Under the pieces are notes generated by a model, which ran no database searches, was not told the DNA's origin, and was given only the letters and a program-made list of their open reading frames with translations. The position numbers were made by a program, and so were the translations under genes. Source: CAMAVH01 sp036500145 (GTDB lineage: Bacteria > Pseudomonadota > Alphaproteobacteria > SMXQ01). From it: a stretch of DNA of 64,000 nucleotides. Of this stretch, positions 1-10,380 are shown piece by piece (within the stretch, counting starts at the first letter, position 1; every line of letters begins with the position of its first letter). Location: contig DASYCO010000012.1 in assembly GCA_036500145.1 (NCBI GenBank), positions 3,283 to 67,282 of the forward strand, given 5' to 3'.

Positions 1-395
1 GCAACGCCGACATGTTCGCCATCATGAAGGCGATCCAGAACCTCGCCGACGCGGTGGCGAAGAGCGAGTTCGGCCTGCCCGCCGCCCGCATCCTGCAGAT
101 GTCGACCATGGACGGCGCCCGCGCCCTCGGCCTCGAGGACAAGGTCGGCTCGCTGACCCCGGGCAAGCGCGCCGACCTGATCGTCGTGCGCACCGACGCC
201 GTCAACATGCTGCCCTTCACCGAGCCGGTGCACATGATCGTCCAGTCGGCGCAGCCGTCCAACGTCGACCTGGTCATGGTCGACGGCCGCATCCTCAAGC
301 GCAACGGCAAGCTCACCACCATCGACCTGCCGCGCCTCGCCGCCGAAGCCGCCGAGACCGTGGCCCGCATCAACGTCGCCGTGAAGGACTTCTAA
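1..395 (+). CDS. Amidohydrolase family protein, C-terminal part (5' end outside window)
   Basis: The frame is open from base 3 to the TAA at 393-395, so the window enters in the middle of a gene; an internal ATG at 12 is not the true start. The visible 131 residues carry the typical end of a metal-dependent amidohydrolase of the cytosine deaminase/AtzA-TrzN group: a helix with an NADMF motif, then 'ATMDGARALGLEDKVGSL-PGKRADL' type sequence (here with STMDGARALG), then 'VDGRILKRNGK'. The metal-ligand histidines would lie upstream of the window, so the substrate cannot be judged. The next gene is an FAH-family hydrolase 67 bases downstream, which suggests a shared catabolic operon. Confidence 0.8.
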   Translation, partial: NADMFAIMKAIQNLADAVAKSEFGLPAARILQMSTMDGARALGLEDKVGSLTPGKRADLIVVRTDAVNMLPFTEPVHMIVQSAQPSNVDLVMVDGRILKRNGKLTTIDLPRLAAEAAETVARINVAVKDF

Positions 396-462
396 CGGCT
401 TGACTTTCGTCCCGCCGGATTTCATCAACAGAACCGCACATCGTTCATCATCAGGAGGCATC

Positions 463-1452
463 GTGGTCGACTATCGTCTGCTCAATTTCGCCGGCCCCAA
501 GGGCAAGGCCATTCCCGGCATCCTCGTCGGCGAGGACGTCATCGACCTCACCGTCGCGGCGCCCATCTACGCCCGCCGGGCCAAGAAGCAGCTCGGCTTC
601 GAAGTCGGCTCCACGCTCGACATCCTGCGCGCCTGGCCCAAGGCCAAGACGGCCCTCGCCAAGCTGGCGACCGAACATCTCAAGCTCGCGAAGAAGAGCC
701 CCTACGCCAAGGCCGTGAAGCCGCTCAAGCGCGCGAAGCTGCTGGCGCCGATCCTCTATCCCTCGACGGTGTTCTGCATCGCGGCGAACTACGCCGACCA
801 CCACGCCGAGATGGGCACCTCGACCATGCCCGACAAGTCGATCATGCCCCCGGTCTTCTTCCAGAAGACCCCGGCGCAGACCGTCGTCGGCCACGGCGCG
901 GAGATTCCCCTGCCGCACACCTCGACCCAGATCGACTGGGAGGCCGAGCTCGCCATCGTCATCGGCAAGCCCTGCTTCAACGTGCCGAAGGAAAAGGCGC
1001 TCGACTACGTCGCCGGCTACATGGTGCTGAACGACATGTCGATCCGCGGCCCGCGCCGCGAGGACGCCATCACGCCGGCGCAGAAGCAGTTCCGCCTCGA
1101 CCGCTTCCGCCGCAAGAACTTCGACGGCTCCTGCCCGACCGGCCCGTGGATGACGCCCAAGGAACTGGTCAAGAACCCCTACGACCTGAAGATCCAGCTC
1201 TGGGTCAACGGCGAGCTGAAGCAGAACGGCAACTCCGGCGCGATGCACTACAACATCGAGGAGCAGATCAGCTACCTGTCGGACCACCTGACGCTGCAGC
1301 CCGGCGACGTGATCACCACCGGCACCCCCGCCGGCGTCGGCAAGGGCAAGGGCACCTACCTGAAGGCCGGCGACAAGATCACCACGATCGTCGGCAACCT
1401 CGGCACGCTGGAGACCAGCTTCGTGCCGTCGAAGAAGCCCGTCAAAGCCTGA
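463..1452 (+). CDS. Fumarylacetoacetate hydrolase (FAH) family protein
   Basis: A 329-residue protein of the FAH/FAHD superfamily, which hydrolyses or decarboxylates beta-diketo acids in aromatic and related catabolism. The metal site is visible: D158-x-E160-x-E162 and an Asp at 191 in the NDMSIRG motif, with the 29-residue spacing seen in FAHD1-type enzymes. The C-terminal TTGTPAGVGKG motif is also typical. I chose the GTG at 463 because AGGAGG lies at 453-458; the longer TTG start at 400 has no such site. Length is slightly above the usual 280-300, owing to an N-terminal region of about 80 residues. The substrate is not determinable from sequence. Confidence 0.88.
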   Translation: MVDYRLLNFAGPKGKAIPGILVGEDVIDLTVAAPIYARRAKKQLGFEVGSTLDILRAWPKAKTALAKLATEHLKLAKKSPYAKAVKPLKRAKLLAPILYPSTVFCIAANYADHHAEMGTSTMPDKSIMPPVFFQKTPAQTVVGHGAEIPLPHTSTQIDWEAELAIVIGKPCFNVPKEKALDYVAGYMVLNDMSIRGPRREDAITPAQKQFRLDRFRRKNFDGSCPTGPWMTPKELVKNPYDLKIQLWVNGELKQNGNSGAMHYNIEEQISYLSDHLTLQPGDVITTGTPAGVGKGKGTYLKAGDKITTIVGNLGTLETSFVPSKKPVKA

Positions 1453-1526
1453 TCCGCTGAAGACAGACGGCCGGAGCGGATGCGCTCCGGCCGTTTCCGC
1501 ATCCCATCTCCGCAAGAGGCCTCCGC

Positions 1527-2579
1527 GTGAAAGCCATCGTCCTCCACGAATACGGTCCGCCCGACGTCCTGAAGTACGAGGACGTGCCGGATCCGCAGCC
1601 GCGCGACAACGAGGTCCGCATCAAGATCCATGCGGCGACGGTGAACATCACGCTCGACGTGCTGGTGCGCCAAGGCAAGCAGCAGCATCGCGGCGTCACG
1701 CTGCCGCTGATCCCCGGCGTCGACTGCGCCGGCATCATCGACAAGGTCGGCAAGAACGTGAAGCGCTGGAAGGTCGGCGACCACATCAGCGCCGCCGGGC
1801 GGATGCCGCTCGACGACGTGCCGGAAAGCGCCGACTTCGACGCCTACGGCTACGAAGGCCCGACCGGCATGATGGGCATCAAGCGGCCGGGCGGCTTCGC
1901 CGAGATGATCTGCGTGCCCGCCGCCGTCGGCGACAAGCTGCCGATGAACCTCGACCTGCGCGAGGCCGCCGTCATCGGCCGCCACTGCCCGACGGCGTGG
2001 AACCTCCTCGTCAACGTCGCCAAGCTGCAGCCGGGCGAATGGGTCATGATCATGGGCGCCACGGGCAACCTCGGCTCCATCGGTATCCAGATCGCCAAGC
2101 ATGTCATCGGCGCGAAGGTCATCGCGGTCGCCGGCTCGCGCGAGCGCGCCGACTACGGCCTCACCGTCGGCGCCGACTACGCGCTCGACAGCTCGACGCA
2201 GGATCTCGTCGCCGAGGTCAAGAAGATCACCGGCGGCAAGGGCGTCAACGTGCTCTACGACAACATCGCCAATCCCGAGGTGCTGCCCAAGGCCTTCCAC
2301 TGCCTCGGCGAACATGGCCGCATGGTCACCGCCGGCGCGCACGGCGGGCCGAACGCGATGATCGATTTCTTCCATCTCTACGACAACAAGATCACGATCA
2401 TCGGCATGCCCGGCCACGAGCCGGCCGACCGGCCGAAATGCTACCAGGCCGCCGCCGACGGCAAGATCAAGGTGAAGATCGCCCATATCCTGCCGCTGTC
2501 TCAGGCGGCGGAAGCGCACCGCATGATCGAGAGCAGCCCTAGCGTCGGCAAGATCGTGCTCGATCCCACGCTGGGCTGA
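1527..2579 (+). CDS. MDR-type alcohol dehydrogenase / quinone oxidoreductase
   Basis: A 350-residue medium-chain dehydrogenase/reductase starting at GTG 1527. The N-terminal GroES-like domain has the PGVDCAGIIDKVGKNV-type motif. The nucleotide-binding fold shows GATGNLGSIG at about residues 177-186, with IAVAGSRERADYGLTVGAD following. The cysteine clusters of the structural-zinc site are absent, which favours a zinc-independent NAD(P)H:quinone or enoyl reductase role over a classic zinc alcohol dehydrogenase. It follows the FAH gene by 74 bases on the same strand, so it may act on the same substrate; that is inference. Confidence 0.82.
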   Translation: MKAIVLHEYGPPDVLKYEDVPDPQPRDNEVRIKIHAATVNITLDVLVRQGKQQHRGVTLPLIPGVDCAGIIDKVGKNVKRWKVGDHISAAGRMPLDDVPESADFDAYGYEGPTGMMGIKRPGGFAEMICVPAAVGDKLPMNLDLREAAVIGRHCPTAWNLLVNVAKLQPGEWVMIMGATGNLGSIGIQIAKHVIGAKVIAVAGSRERADYGLTVGADYALDSSTQDLVAEVKKITGGKGVNVLYDNIANPEVLPKAFHCLGEHGRMVTAGAHGGPNAMIDFFHLYDNKITIIGMPGHEPADRPKCYQAAADGKIKVKIAHILPLSQAAEAHRMIESSPSVGKIVLDPTLG

Positions 2580-2722
2580 ACCGCCCGGCATGGCCAGGCT
2601 TGTCTGCGGCGGACTCCGACCATCGGTATCGGATTCGCCGGTCGATTGCGTTATCAACGATTGACCATCCACGATCCGGCCGCCGTCTCCCGCGAGGCGG
2701 CCGGCCGCGAGGAAATCGCTTC

Positions 2723-3931
2723 ATGACGAAGCCAGTCCCCGGCTCGCCCGACGGCGAGGCGGACAACGCGTTCAGCATCAAGGTTCCGCTCTGGCTCCTG
2801 GCCTCCGTCACCTTGAGCGGAACATTGGCCATGCACATCTTCGTGCCGGCCCTGCCGCACGCCGCCGCCGACCTCGGCGCCAGCGTCGCCGCCATGCAGA
2901 TGACGGTCAGCCTCTACATCCTCGGCCTCGCCTTCGGCCAGCTCATCTATGGCCCGCTGTCCGACCGCTACGGCCGCCGGCCGACGCTGATGGGCGGGCT
3001 CGTGCTCTACACAGTGGCCGGACTGGCGGCCGCCTTCGCGCCCGATTCCTCCGCCCTGATCGCCGCCCGCCTGTTCCAGGCCCTCGGCGGCTGCGCCGGG
3101 CTGGTAATCGCGCGCGCCGTGGTGCGCGACACGACCGCCTCCATCGAGGCGACGCGACGCCTTGCCCTGATGAACCTGATGGTGACGGTCGGGCCCGGCA
3201 TCGCGCCGCTGATCGGCAGCTTCATGGCCGACACGTCCGGCTGGCGCTCGATCTTCTATCTGCTCTGCATACTCGGCGTTCTGAACTTCGTCTTCGCCTG
3301 GCGGCTGCTGCCGGAAACCAGCAGGCCCGGCCTGAACGCCAACGTCTCGACGCTCGCGCGCAACTACGGCCAGCTCCTGATGTCGCCCGCCTTCTTCGGC
3401 TACGCCATCGGCGGCGGCTGCGCGACCACCTCCATGTACGCCTTCGTCGCGGCGGCGCCCTTCATCTTCGGCCAGCAGCTCGGCCGCCCGACCCACGAGG
3501 CTGGCATCTACCTGGCGATCCTCGTCTCCGGCGTCTGGCTCGGCAGCGTGCTGACCAGCCGGCTGATCGCCAGGGTGTCGATCGCCAAGCTGCTCGTCCG
3601 CGCCAACCTGATGAGCATGGTCGCGGCCTTCGTCTTCCTCGGCTCGGTCCTGACCGGGCATCTCAGCGTCGGCCTGACCATCGGCAGCATGTTCGTCTTC
3701 ACGCTCGGCGTCGGCATGGCGGCGCCGGCGGCGCTGAGCCAGGCGGTCAGCGTGCAGCCGCGCGTCATCGGCTCGGCCTCCGGCCTCTACGGCTTCGCCC
3801 AGATGGCCGTCGGCGCCCTCTGCACCGCGGCGGCCGGCTTCGGCGACAATCCAGCCCTGGCAGCGGCCCTCGTCCTGGCGATCTCAGGCATCGTCGGACA
3901 GTTTTCCTTCTGGATGGCTTTGCGCCGCTAA
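2723..3931 (+). CDS. MFS transporter, Bcr/CflA drug-efflux family
   Basis: A 402-residue inner-membrane protein with about 12 hydrophobic segments. The signature between helices 2 and 3, GPLSDRYGRRP (about residue 78), is typical of the DHA1 Bcr/CflA exporters, which expel drugs such as bicyclomycin or chloramphenicol using the proton gradient. I chose ATG 2723, which has a GAGGAAA-type ribosome site just upstream; a TTG at 2600 is in frame but adds an Arg-rich, implausible extension. It stands alone between the catabolic trio and the suf operon. The substrate is unknown. Confidence 0.85.
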   Translation: MTKPVPGSPDGEADNAFSIKVPLWLLASVTLSGTLAMHIFVPALPHAAADLGASVAAMQMTVSLYILGLAFGQLIYGPLSDRYGRRPTLMGGLVLYTVAGLAAAFAPDSSALIAARLFQALGGCAGLVIARAVVRDTTASIEATRRLALMNLMVTVGPGIAPLIGSFMADTSGWRSIFYLLCILGVLNFVFAWRLLPETSRPGLNANVSTLARNYGQLLMSPAFFGYAIGGGCATTSMYAFVAAAPFIFGQQLGRPTHEAGIYLAILVSGVWLGSVLTSRLIARVSIAKLLVRANLMSMVAAFVFLGSVLTGHLSVGLTIGSMFVFTLGVGMAAPAALSQAVSVQPRVIGSASGLYGFAQMAVGALCTAAAGFGDNPALAAALVLAISGIVGQFSFWMALRR

Positions 3932-3970
3932 ACCCTTGTCGACGCCAGGGTTTTTAGGGCGACTCCGCGC

Positions 3971-4001
3971 TTGACTTTGGACCTCCAAAAGCCGATTTAC
4001 T
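3971..4001 (+). promoter_or_regulatory. Putative promoter of the Rrf2-suf operon
   Basis: TTGACT at 3971-3976 matches five of six bases of the -35 consensus. A weak -10 (TTTACT, 3996-4001) follows after 19 bases, and GATTTA at 3994-3999 gives a 17-base spacing instead. The IscR-like operator begins three bases after it, so a bound regulator would cover the start of transcription. The assignment rests on sequence similarity only. Confidence 0.5.
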
Positions 4002-4003
4002 GC

Positions 4004-4028
4004 ATATCAGACCAATTTAGTCCGGTAT
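4004..4028 (+). promoter_or_regulatory. IscR type 1-like operator before the suf operon
   Basis: The 25-base site follows the E. coli IscR type 1 pattern closely: ATA (4004-4006), GACC (4010-4013, consensus GACT), AATTT as the five-base centre, AGTC (4019-4022) and TAT (4026-4028), all at the right spacing. It lies 63 bases upstream of the Rrf2-family regulator that opens the operon. The simplest reading is autoregulation by the Fe-S form of that regulator. The match is visible; binding is inferred. Confidence 0.65.
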
Positions 4029-4090
4029 GTTGCAAACGGCTCGCAACTGGCCCTTTTCCAGCAGATCGGACGCTGCCGAGCAGGTCCGCC

Positions 4091-4549
4091 ATGATCCGCC
4101 TGAGCCGCCTCGCCGACTACGCCGTCCTGCTGATGAGCCGCATGGCCACGGCGCCCGACGCCGTGCATAACGCGCTCGACATCGCCCAGGCGACGGGCGT
4201 GCCGACGCCGACCGTCAGCAAGCTGCTCGCCACGCTCACGCGGGGCGGCCTGCTGACGTCCGCGCGCGGCGCCAAGGGCGGCTACAGCCTGGCGGCCCCC
4301 GCGCGCAGCATCACCGTCGCCAAGATCATCGCCGCCATCGACGGCCCCATCGCCATCACCAGCTGCCTGGAGCATCCCGGCAGCTGCGGCGTCGAGACGC
4401 TCTGCTCGTCGCGCAACGGCTGGGCGGCGATCAACGGCGCCATCAGCAACGCGCTGGAGGGCGTCACCTTGGCAGACCTCAATGCCCCGATGCAGTTCCC
4501 GCCCGCTCGCCCCGCCGTCATCGGCAAGGCGAGCGAGAGCGTGGCGTAA
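4091..4549 (+). CDS. Rrf2-family Fe-S regulator of the SUF operon (IscR/SufR-like)
   Basis: A 152-residue winged-helix regulator. Residues 1-85 form the Rrf2 DNA-binding domain (MIRLSRLADYAV start, recognition helix TPTVSKLLATL, wing GAKGGYSL). Three cysteines at 92, 99 and 105 sit where IscR holds its [2Fe-2S] ligands (92, 98, 104). Start ATG 4091 matches the conserved N-terminus; the in-frame TTG at 3971 would place the operator inside the gene. Its stop lies 12 bases before sufB, so it is the first gene of the operon. It probably senses cluster supply and represses suf when clusters are plentiful. Confidence 0.88.
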   Translation: MIRLSRLADYAVLLMSRMATAPDAVHNALDIAQATGVPTPTVSKLLATLTRGGLLTSARGAKGGYSLAAPARSITVAKIIAAIDGPIAITSCLEHPGSCGVETLCSSRNGWAAINGAISNALEGVTLADLNAPMQFPPARPAVIGKASESVA

Positions 4550-4561
4550 GGAGTTCCCGGC

Positions 4562-6016
<1,455 letters not shown>

Positions 6017-6030
6017 CCGGAGCTTATGTA

Positions 6031-6783
<753 letters not shown>

Positions 6784-6790
6784 GGGCCAG

Positions 6791-8176
6791 ATGAGCGGCG
6801 CTGTCGCCATGCAAAGCAAGCCGACGGGCGCCGTCGAGGAGTATGTCGGCCAGTACGCCGACCTGCGCGCCAGCCTGCCGGGCGCCGGCCTGCCCTGGCT
6901 CGCCAGCCTGCGCGACGCCGCCGCCGCGCGCTTCCAGGCCCAGGGCCTGCCGACCAGCGCCATCGAGGCCTGGAAGTTCACCCACCTCGACCGCCTGGCC
7001 AAGCAGATCTACGCGCCGCACGCCGCGCCCGCCGCCGTGCCGGTGACGGCCGAGCAGATCGCCCATTTCCGCTTCGCCGGCCTCTGCGAGATTCTGCTCG
7101 TCTTCGTCGACGGCCAGTTCCGCGCCGACCTCTCCGATCCACAGCTGGCCGACGCCGGCGCCCTGCCGGCCGGCCTCTCGGTCCAGAGCTTCGCCGGCGC
7201 CCTCGCCGCCGCGCCCGACCTGGTGCGGGACCATCTCGCCGGCCCCGAGGCCGACCCGGCCCAGGCGCTCGCCGCCCTCAACCTGGCCCTCGCCGCCGAT
7301 GGCGCCGTCATCCGCCTCTCCGCCGGGACCAAGCTCGGCCAGCCGCTGCATCTGCTGTTCCTCACCGGCTCGTTCGCCGGCCAGGCCAACCATGTCCGCA
7401 ACCTGATCGTCGCCGACGCCGGCGCCGAAGCCACGGTGGTCGAGACCTACGCCGCCCTGCCGGGCGTTTCCGGCAATGCCTGGACGAATGTCGTCACCCA
7501 GGTTTCGGGCGCCGAAGACAGCATCATTCGGCACTTCAAGGTCCAGAATGAAGGCCTTGAAAATACGCATACTTCCATCAGCGACGTGACCCTGGCGACG
7601 AAGGCTCGCTACGACAGCTTCTCGCTCGCCGCCGGCGCCGCCCTGGCCCGCCACGAAGTGCGCGCCAAGCTGACCGGCGACCATGCGGCCGCCACGCTCA
7701 ACGGCGTCTACCTCGGCCGCGGCCGCCAGCATCAGGCCCAGCGCACCGACGTCATGCATCTCGCCCGCGATACCAGCCTGTCGGAAGTCTACAAGGGCGT
7801 GCTCGACGGCCGCAGCCACGGCGCCTTCCTCGGCCGCGTCCATGTCGCCCCGGGTGCCGGCGGCACCGACGCCCAGCAGTCCAACCGCAACCTGCTGCTC
7901 TCCGACCATGCGGTCGCCGACAGCAAGCCGGAGCTGGAAATCTATGCCGACGACGTGAAATGCGCCCATGGCGCGACAGTCGGCGACCTCGACCGCGAGC
8001 CGCTGTTCTACCTGCGGGCCCGTGGCGTCGGCGAGGCGGAAGCCCGCGCCCTGCTGATCGAGGCCTTCGCCGGCGAGCTGATCGACCGCATCGCCGACGA
8101 GCCGGTTCACGCCCATTTCCGCAACGTCCTTAGCCATTGGCTGCAGCAGGGCGTCGCGCAGGGAAACCCGTCATGA
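6791..8176 (+). CDS. sufD: Fe-S cluster assembly protein SufD
   Basis: A 461-residue partner of SufB in the SufBC2D complex, where it is needed for cluster assembly and iron acquisition. The N-terminus has the WLASLRDAAAARFQAQGLPTSAIEAWKFTHLDRL motif and the C-terminal core the beta-helix sequence VYLGRGRQHQAQRTDVMHLA, then DDVKCAHGATVGDLD. The ATG at 6791 is seven bases after sufC and has a GAGGG site. The stop overlaps the sufS start by four bases. A short A/T-rich patch with unusual codons lies near 7550-7580. Confidence 0.95.
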   Translation: MSGAVAMQSKPTGAVEEYVGQYADLRASLPGAGLPWLASLRDAAAARFQAQGLPTSAIEAWKFTHLDRLAKQIYAPHAAPAAVPVTAEQIAHFRFAGLCEILLVFVDGQFRADLSDPQLADAGALPAGLSVQSFAGALAAAPDLVRDHLAGPEADPAQALAALNLALAADGAVIRLSAGTKLGQPLHLLFLTGSFAGQANHVRNLIVADAGAEATVVETYAALPGVSGNAWTNVVTQVSGAEDSIIRHFKVQNEGLENTHTSISDVTLATKARYDSFSLAAGAALARHEVRAKLTGDHAAATLNGVYLGRGRQHQAQRTDVMHLARDTSLSEVYKGVLDGRSHGAFLGRVHVAPGAGGTDAQQSNRNLLLSDHAVADSKPELEIYADDVKCAHGATVGDLDREPLFYLRARGVGEAEARALLIEAFAGELIDRIADEPVHAHFRNVLSHWLQQGVAQGNPS

Positions 8177-9426
8177 GCACCCAGTCCTCCTCCGCCAGCG
8201 TCCTTCCGAACTTCGACGTCGAGGCCTTGCGCCGCGACTTCCCGATCCTGGCGCGCGAGATCAACGGCAAGCCGCTGGTCTTCCTCGATTCCGCCGCCAG
8301 CGCCCAGAAGCCGCGCGTCGTCCTCGAGTCCCTGCGCAAGACCTACGAGGAGGAATACGCCAACGTGCACCGCGGCGTGTACTGGCTGAGCGCCACGGCG
8401 ACAAAGAATTATGAGAACGTTCGCAAGAAGTTAAAGGTATTCTTTAACGCCAAAGACGAGCGCGAATTCGTCTTCACCAAAGGCACGACCGAGGGCATCA
8501 ACCTGGTCGCCCAGAGCTGGGGCCGCGCCTTCCTGAAGGCCGGCGACGAGGTGCTGATCACCGCCCTCGAACACCATTCCAACATCGTGCCTTGGCAGAT
8601 GCTGCGCGACCAAATCGGCATCAAGCTGGTCGTCGCCCCCATCAACGCCCAGGGCGAGCTGATCTGGGACGAATTCCAGAAGCTGCTCAGTCCGCGCACC
8701 AAGCTGGTGTCGGTCGCCCAGGTCTCCAACGCGCTCGGCACCATCCTGCCGATCGACCGGATCATCAAGGCGGGCCATGCCGTCGGCGCCAAGGTGCTGA
8801 TCGACGCCGCCCAGGGCGCGCCGCACATGCGCGCCGACCTGCAGGCCCTGGACTGCGACTTCTACGCCTTCTCCGGCCACAAGCTCTACGGGCCGACCGG
8901 CACCGGGGCACTCTGGGGCAAGAAGGCCCTGCTCGACGCCATGCCGCCCTGGCAGGGCGGCGGCGACATGATCAAGTCCGTGACCTTCGAGAAGACGGAC
9001 TATGCCGACGTTCCCGCCAAGTTCGAGGCCGGCACGCCCAACATCGCCGACGTCATCGCCATGGGCGCAGCGCTGGACTGGCTCTCGGCCCTGCCCTGGG
9101 ACGCCATCGAGGCCCATGAGGCCGACGTGCTGGCCTACGGCACCGGCCTGCTCCGGGCCATTCCCGGCCTGCGCCTGATCGGCGACGCCAAGGAAAAGGC
9201 CAGCGTGATCTCCTTCGTGCTCGAGGGGGTGCATCCGCACGACATCGGCACCATATTGGATCAAGAGGGCGTTTCGGTGCGCGCCGGCAACCACTGCGCC
9301 GAACCCGTGATGGAATTCTTCGGCGTGCCGGGCACGGCGCGCGCTTCCATCGGCATGTACAGCACCCGCGCGGACATGGACGCCCTGGCGGCGGCCATCC
9401 GCAAGGTGCAGGAGATTTTCGCCTGA
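8173..9426 (+). CDS. sufS: Cysteine desulfurase SufS
   Basis: A 417-residue group II cysteine desulfurase that takes sulfur from cysteine using PLP. The PLP lysine is K237 in SGHKLYG and the persulfide cysteine is C375 in RAGNHCAEP. The N-terminal DFPIL...LDSAASAQKP pattern is typical. The start (ATG 8173) overlaps the sufD stop in ATGA, and the stop overlaps sufU by one base. Sulfur is probably passed to the neighbouring SufU. Codons around residues 78-95 are markedly A/T-rich (including TTA at 8431), unlike the rest. Confidence 0.97.
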   Translation: MSTQSSSASVLPNFDVEALRRDFPILAREINGKPLVFLDSAASAQKPRVVLESLRKTYEEEYANVHRGVYWLSATATKNYENVRKKLKVFFNAKDEREFVFTKGTTEGINLVAQSWGRAFLKAGDEVLITALEHHSNIVPWQMLRDQIGIKLVVAPINAQGELIWDEFQKLLSPRTKLVSVAQVSNALGTILPIDRIIKAGHAVGAKVLIDAAQGAPHMRADLQALDCDFYAFSGHKLYGPTGTGALWGKKALLDAMPPWQGGGDMIKSVTFEKTDYADVPAKFEAGTPNIADVIAMGAALDWLSALPWDAIEAHEADVLAYGTGLLRAIPGLRLIGDAKEKASVISFVLEGVHPHDIGTILDQEGVSVRAGNHCAEPVMEFFGVPGTARASIGMYSTRADMDALAAAIRKVQEIFA

Positions 9427-9887
9427 TGTCCGACCTGCGCGACCTTTACCAGGAAGTGATCCTGGACCATTCCAAGAAGCCGCGGAACTTCGGCCCGCTC
9501 GACCACGCCAACCACGAGGCGAAGGGCCATAACCCGCTGTGCGGCGACCGCGTCACCGTCTTCCTCGACCTTGCCGCCGACGGCACGGTCAAGGACGTGC
9601 ATTTCCAGGGCTCCGGCTGCGCCATCTCCATGGCCTCCGCCTCGCTGATGACAGAACTGGTCAAGGGCAAGACCGAAGCCGAGGCCCGCGCCCTGTTCGG
9701 CAAGTTCCACGCCCTCGTCACCGGCGAGGAGCAGCCCGCCGGCGACGTCGACGGAGACGACATGGACCGCCTGGAACCGCTGACCGGCGTGCGCGAATTC
9801 CCCATGCGGGTGAAATGCGCCACCCTGCCCTGGCACACCTTCATCGCCGCGCTCGACGAGAAGCGCGCCCCCGTGGTGACCGAATGA
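9426..9887 (+). CDS. sufU: SufU-type sulfur transfer protein
   Basis: A 153-residue IscU-fold protein of the SufU type. The three conserved cysteines are at 39 (CGDR), 65 (GSGCAIS) and 131 (KCATLPWH), with Asp41 after the first. In characterised SufS-SufU pairs these bind zinc and accept sulfur from the desulfurase. The insertion between the second and third cysteines is typical of SufU and absent from IscU. The start codon shares one base with the sufS stop (TGATG). No SufE gene is present, consistent with SufU taking its place. Confidence 0.93.
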   Translation: MSDLRDLYQEVILDHSKKPRNFGPLDHANHEAKGHNPLCGDRVTVFLDLAADGTVKDVHFQGSGCAISMASASLMTELVKGKTEAEARALFGKFHALVTGEEQPAGDVDGDDMDRLEPLTGVREFPMRVKCATLPWHTFIAALDEKRAPVVTE

Positions 9888-10348
9888 CGACCGAAACCGC
9901 AGACGCCAAGACCGAAGGCCTGACGCCGACCGAGACGGCGGCGCCCGAAGCTGTCGCCCCCGAGGCCGCGACGCCCGCCTCCGCGCCCTTGAACATCCAG
10001 ACGAGCGCCGCGCCCGTCCAGCTGCCGACCTTCGCCGAGGATGCCACCTTGAGCGAGAAGGTCGTGCAGGTGCTGAACACGATCCACGACCCGGAAATCC
10101 CGGTGAACATCTACGAACTGGGCCTGGTCTATGACGTGGACGTCGCCGAGGATGGCGAAGTCAACGTCACCATGACGCTGACGACGCCGAACTGCCCGGT
10201 CGCCGGCAGCCTGCCTGGCGAGGTCGAGACCAAGATCGCCGCCATCGAGGGCGTCACCAAGGCGCATGTAAATTTGGTGTGGGAGCCGATCTGGACGCCC
10301 GAGCGCATGTCCGAAGCGGCCAAGTTGGAATTGGGCTGGCTCGGTTGA
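9884..10348 (+). CDS. sufT: SUF-associated MIP18/DUF59 protein (SufT-like)
   Basis: A 154-residue protein. Residues 1-50 are an Ala/Pro/Glu-rich, probably disordered segment, and about 55-150 form the MIP18/DUF59 domain: IHDPEIPVNIYELGLVYDV, then the conserved TTPNCPVAG with C104. Family members help to mature Fe-S proteins, and this subgroup is found in SUF operons. It overlaps sufU by four bases (ATGA at 9884). The N-terminal extension is longer than in many relatives and its role is unknown. Confidence 0.9.
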   Translation: MTTETADAKTEGLTPTETAAPEAVAPEAATPASAPLNIQTSAAPVQLPTFAEDATLSEKVVQVLNTIHDPEIPVNIYELGLVYDVDVAEDGEVNVTMTLTTPNCPVAGSLPGEVETKIAAIEGVTKAHVNLVWEPIWTPERMSEAAKLELGWLG

Positions 10349-10380
10349 GCCGCCCGGAAGATCGCAGGAGCTAGAGAATC

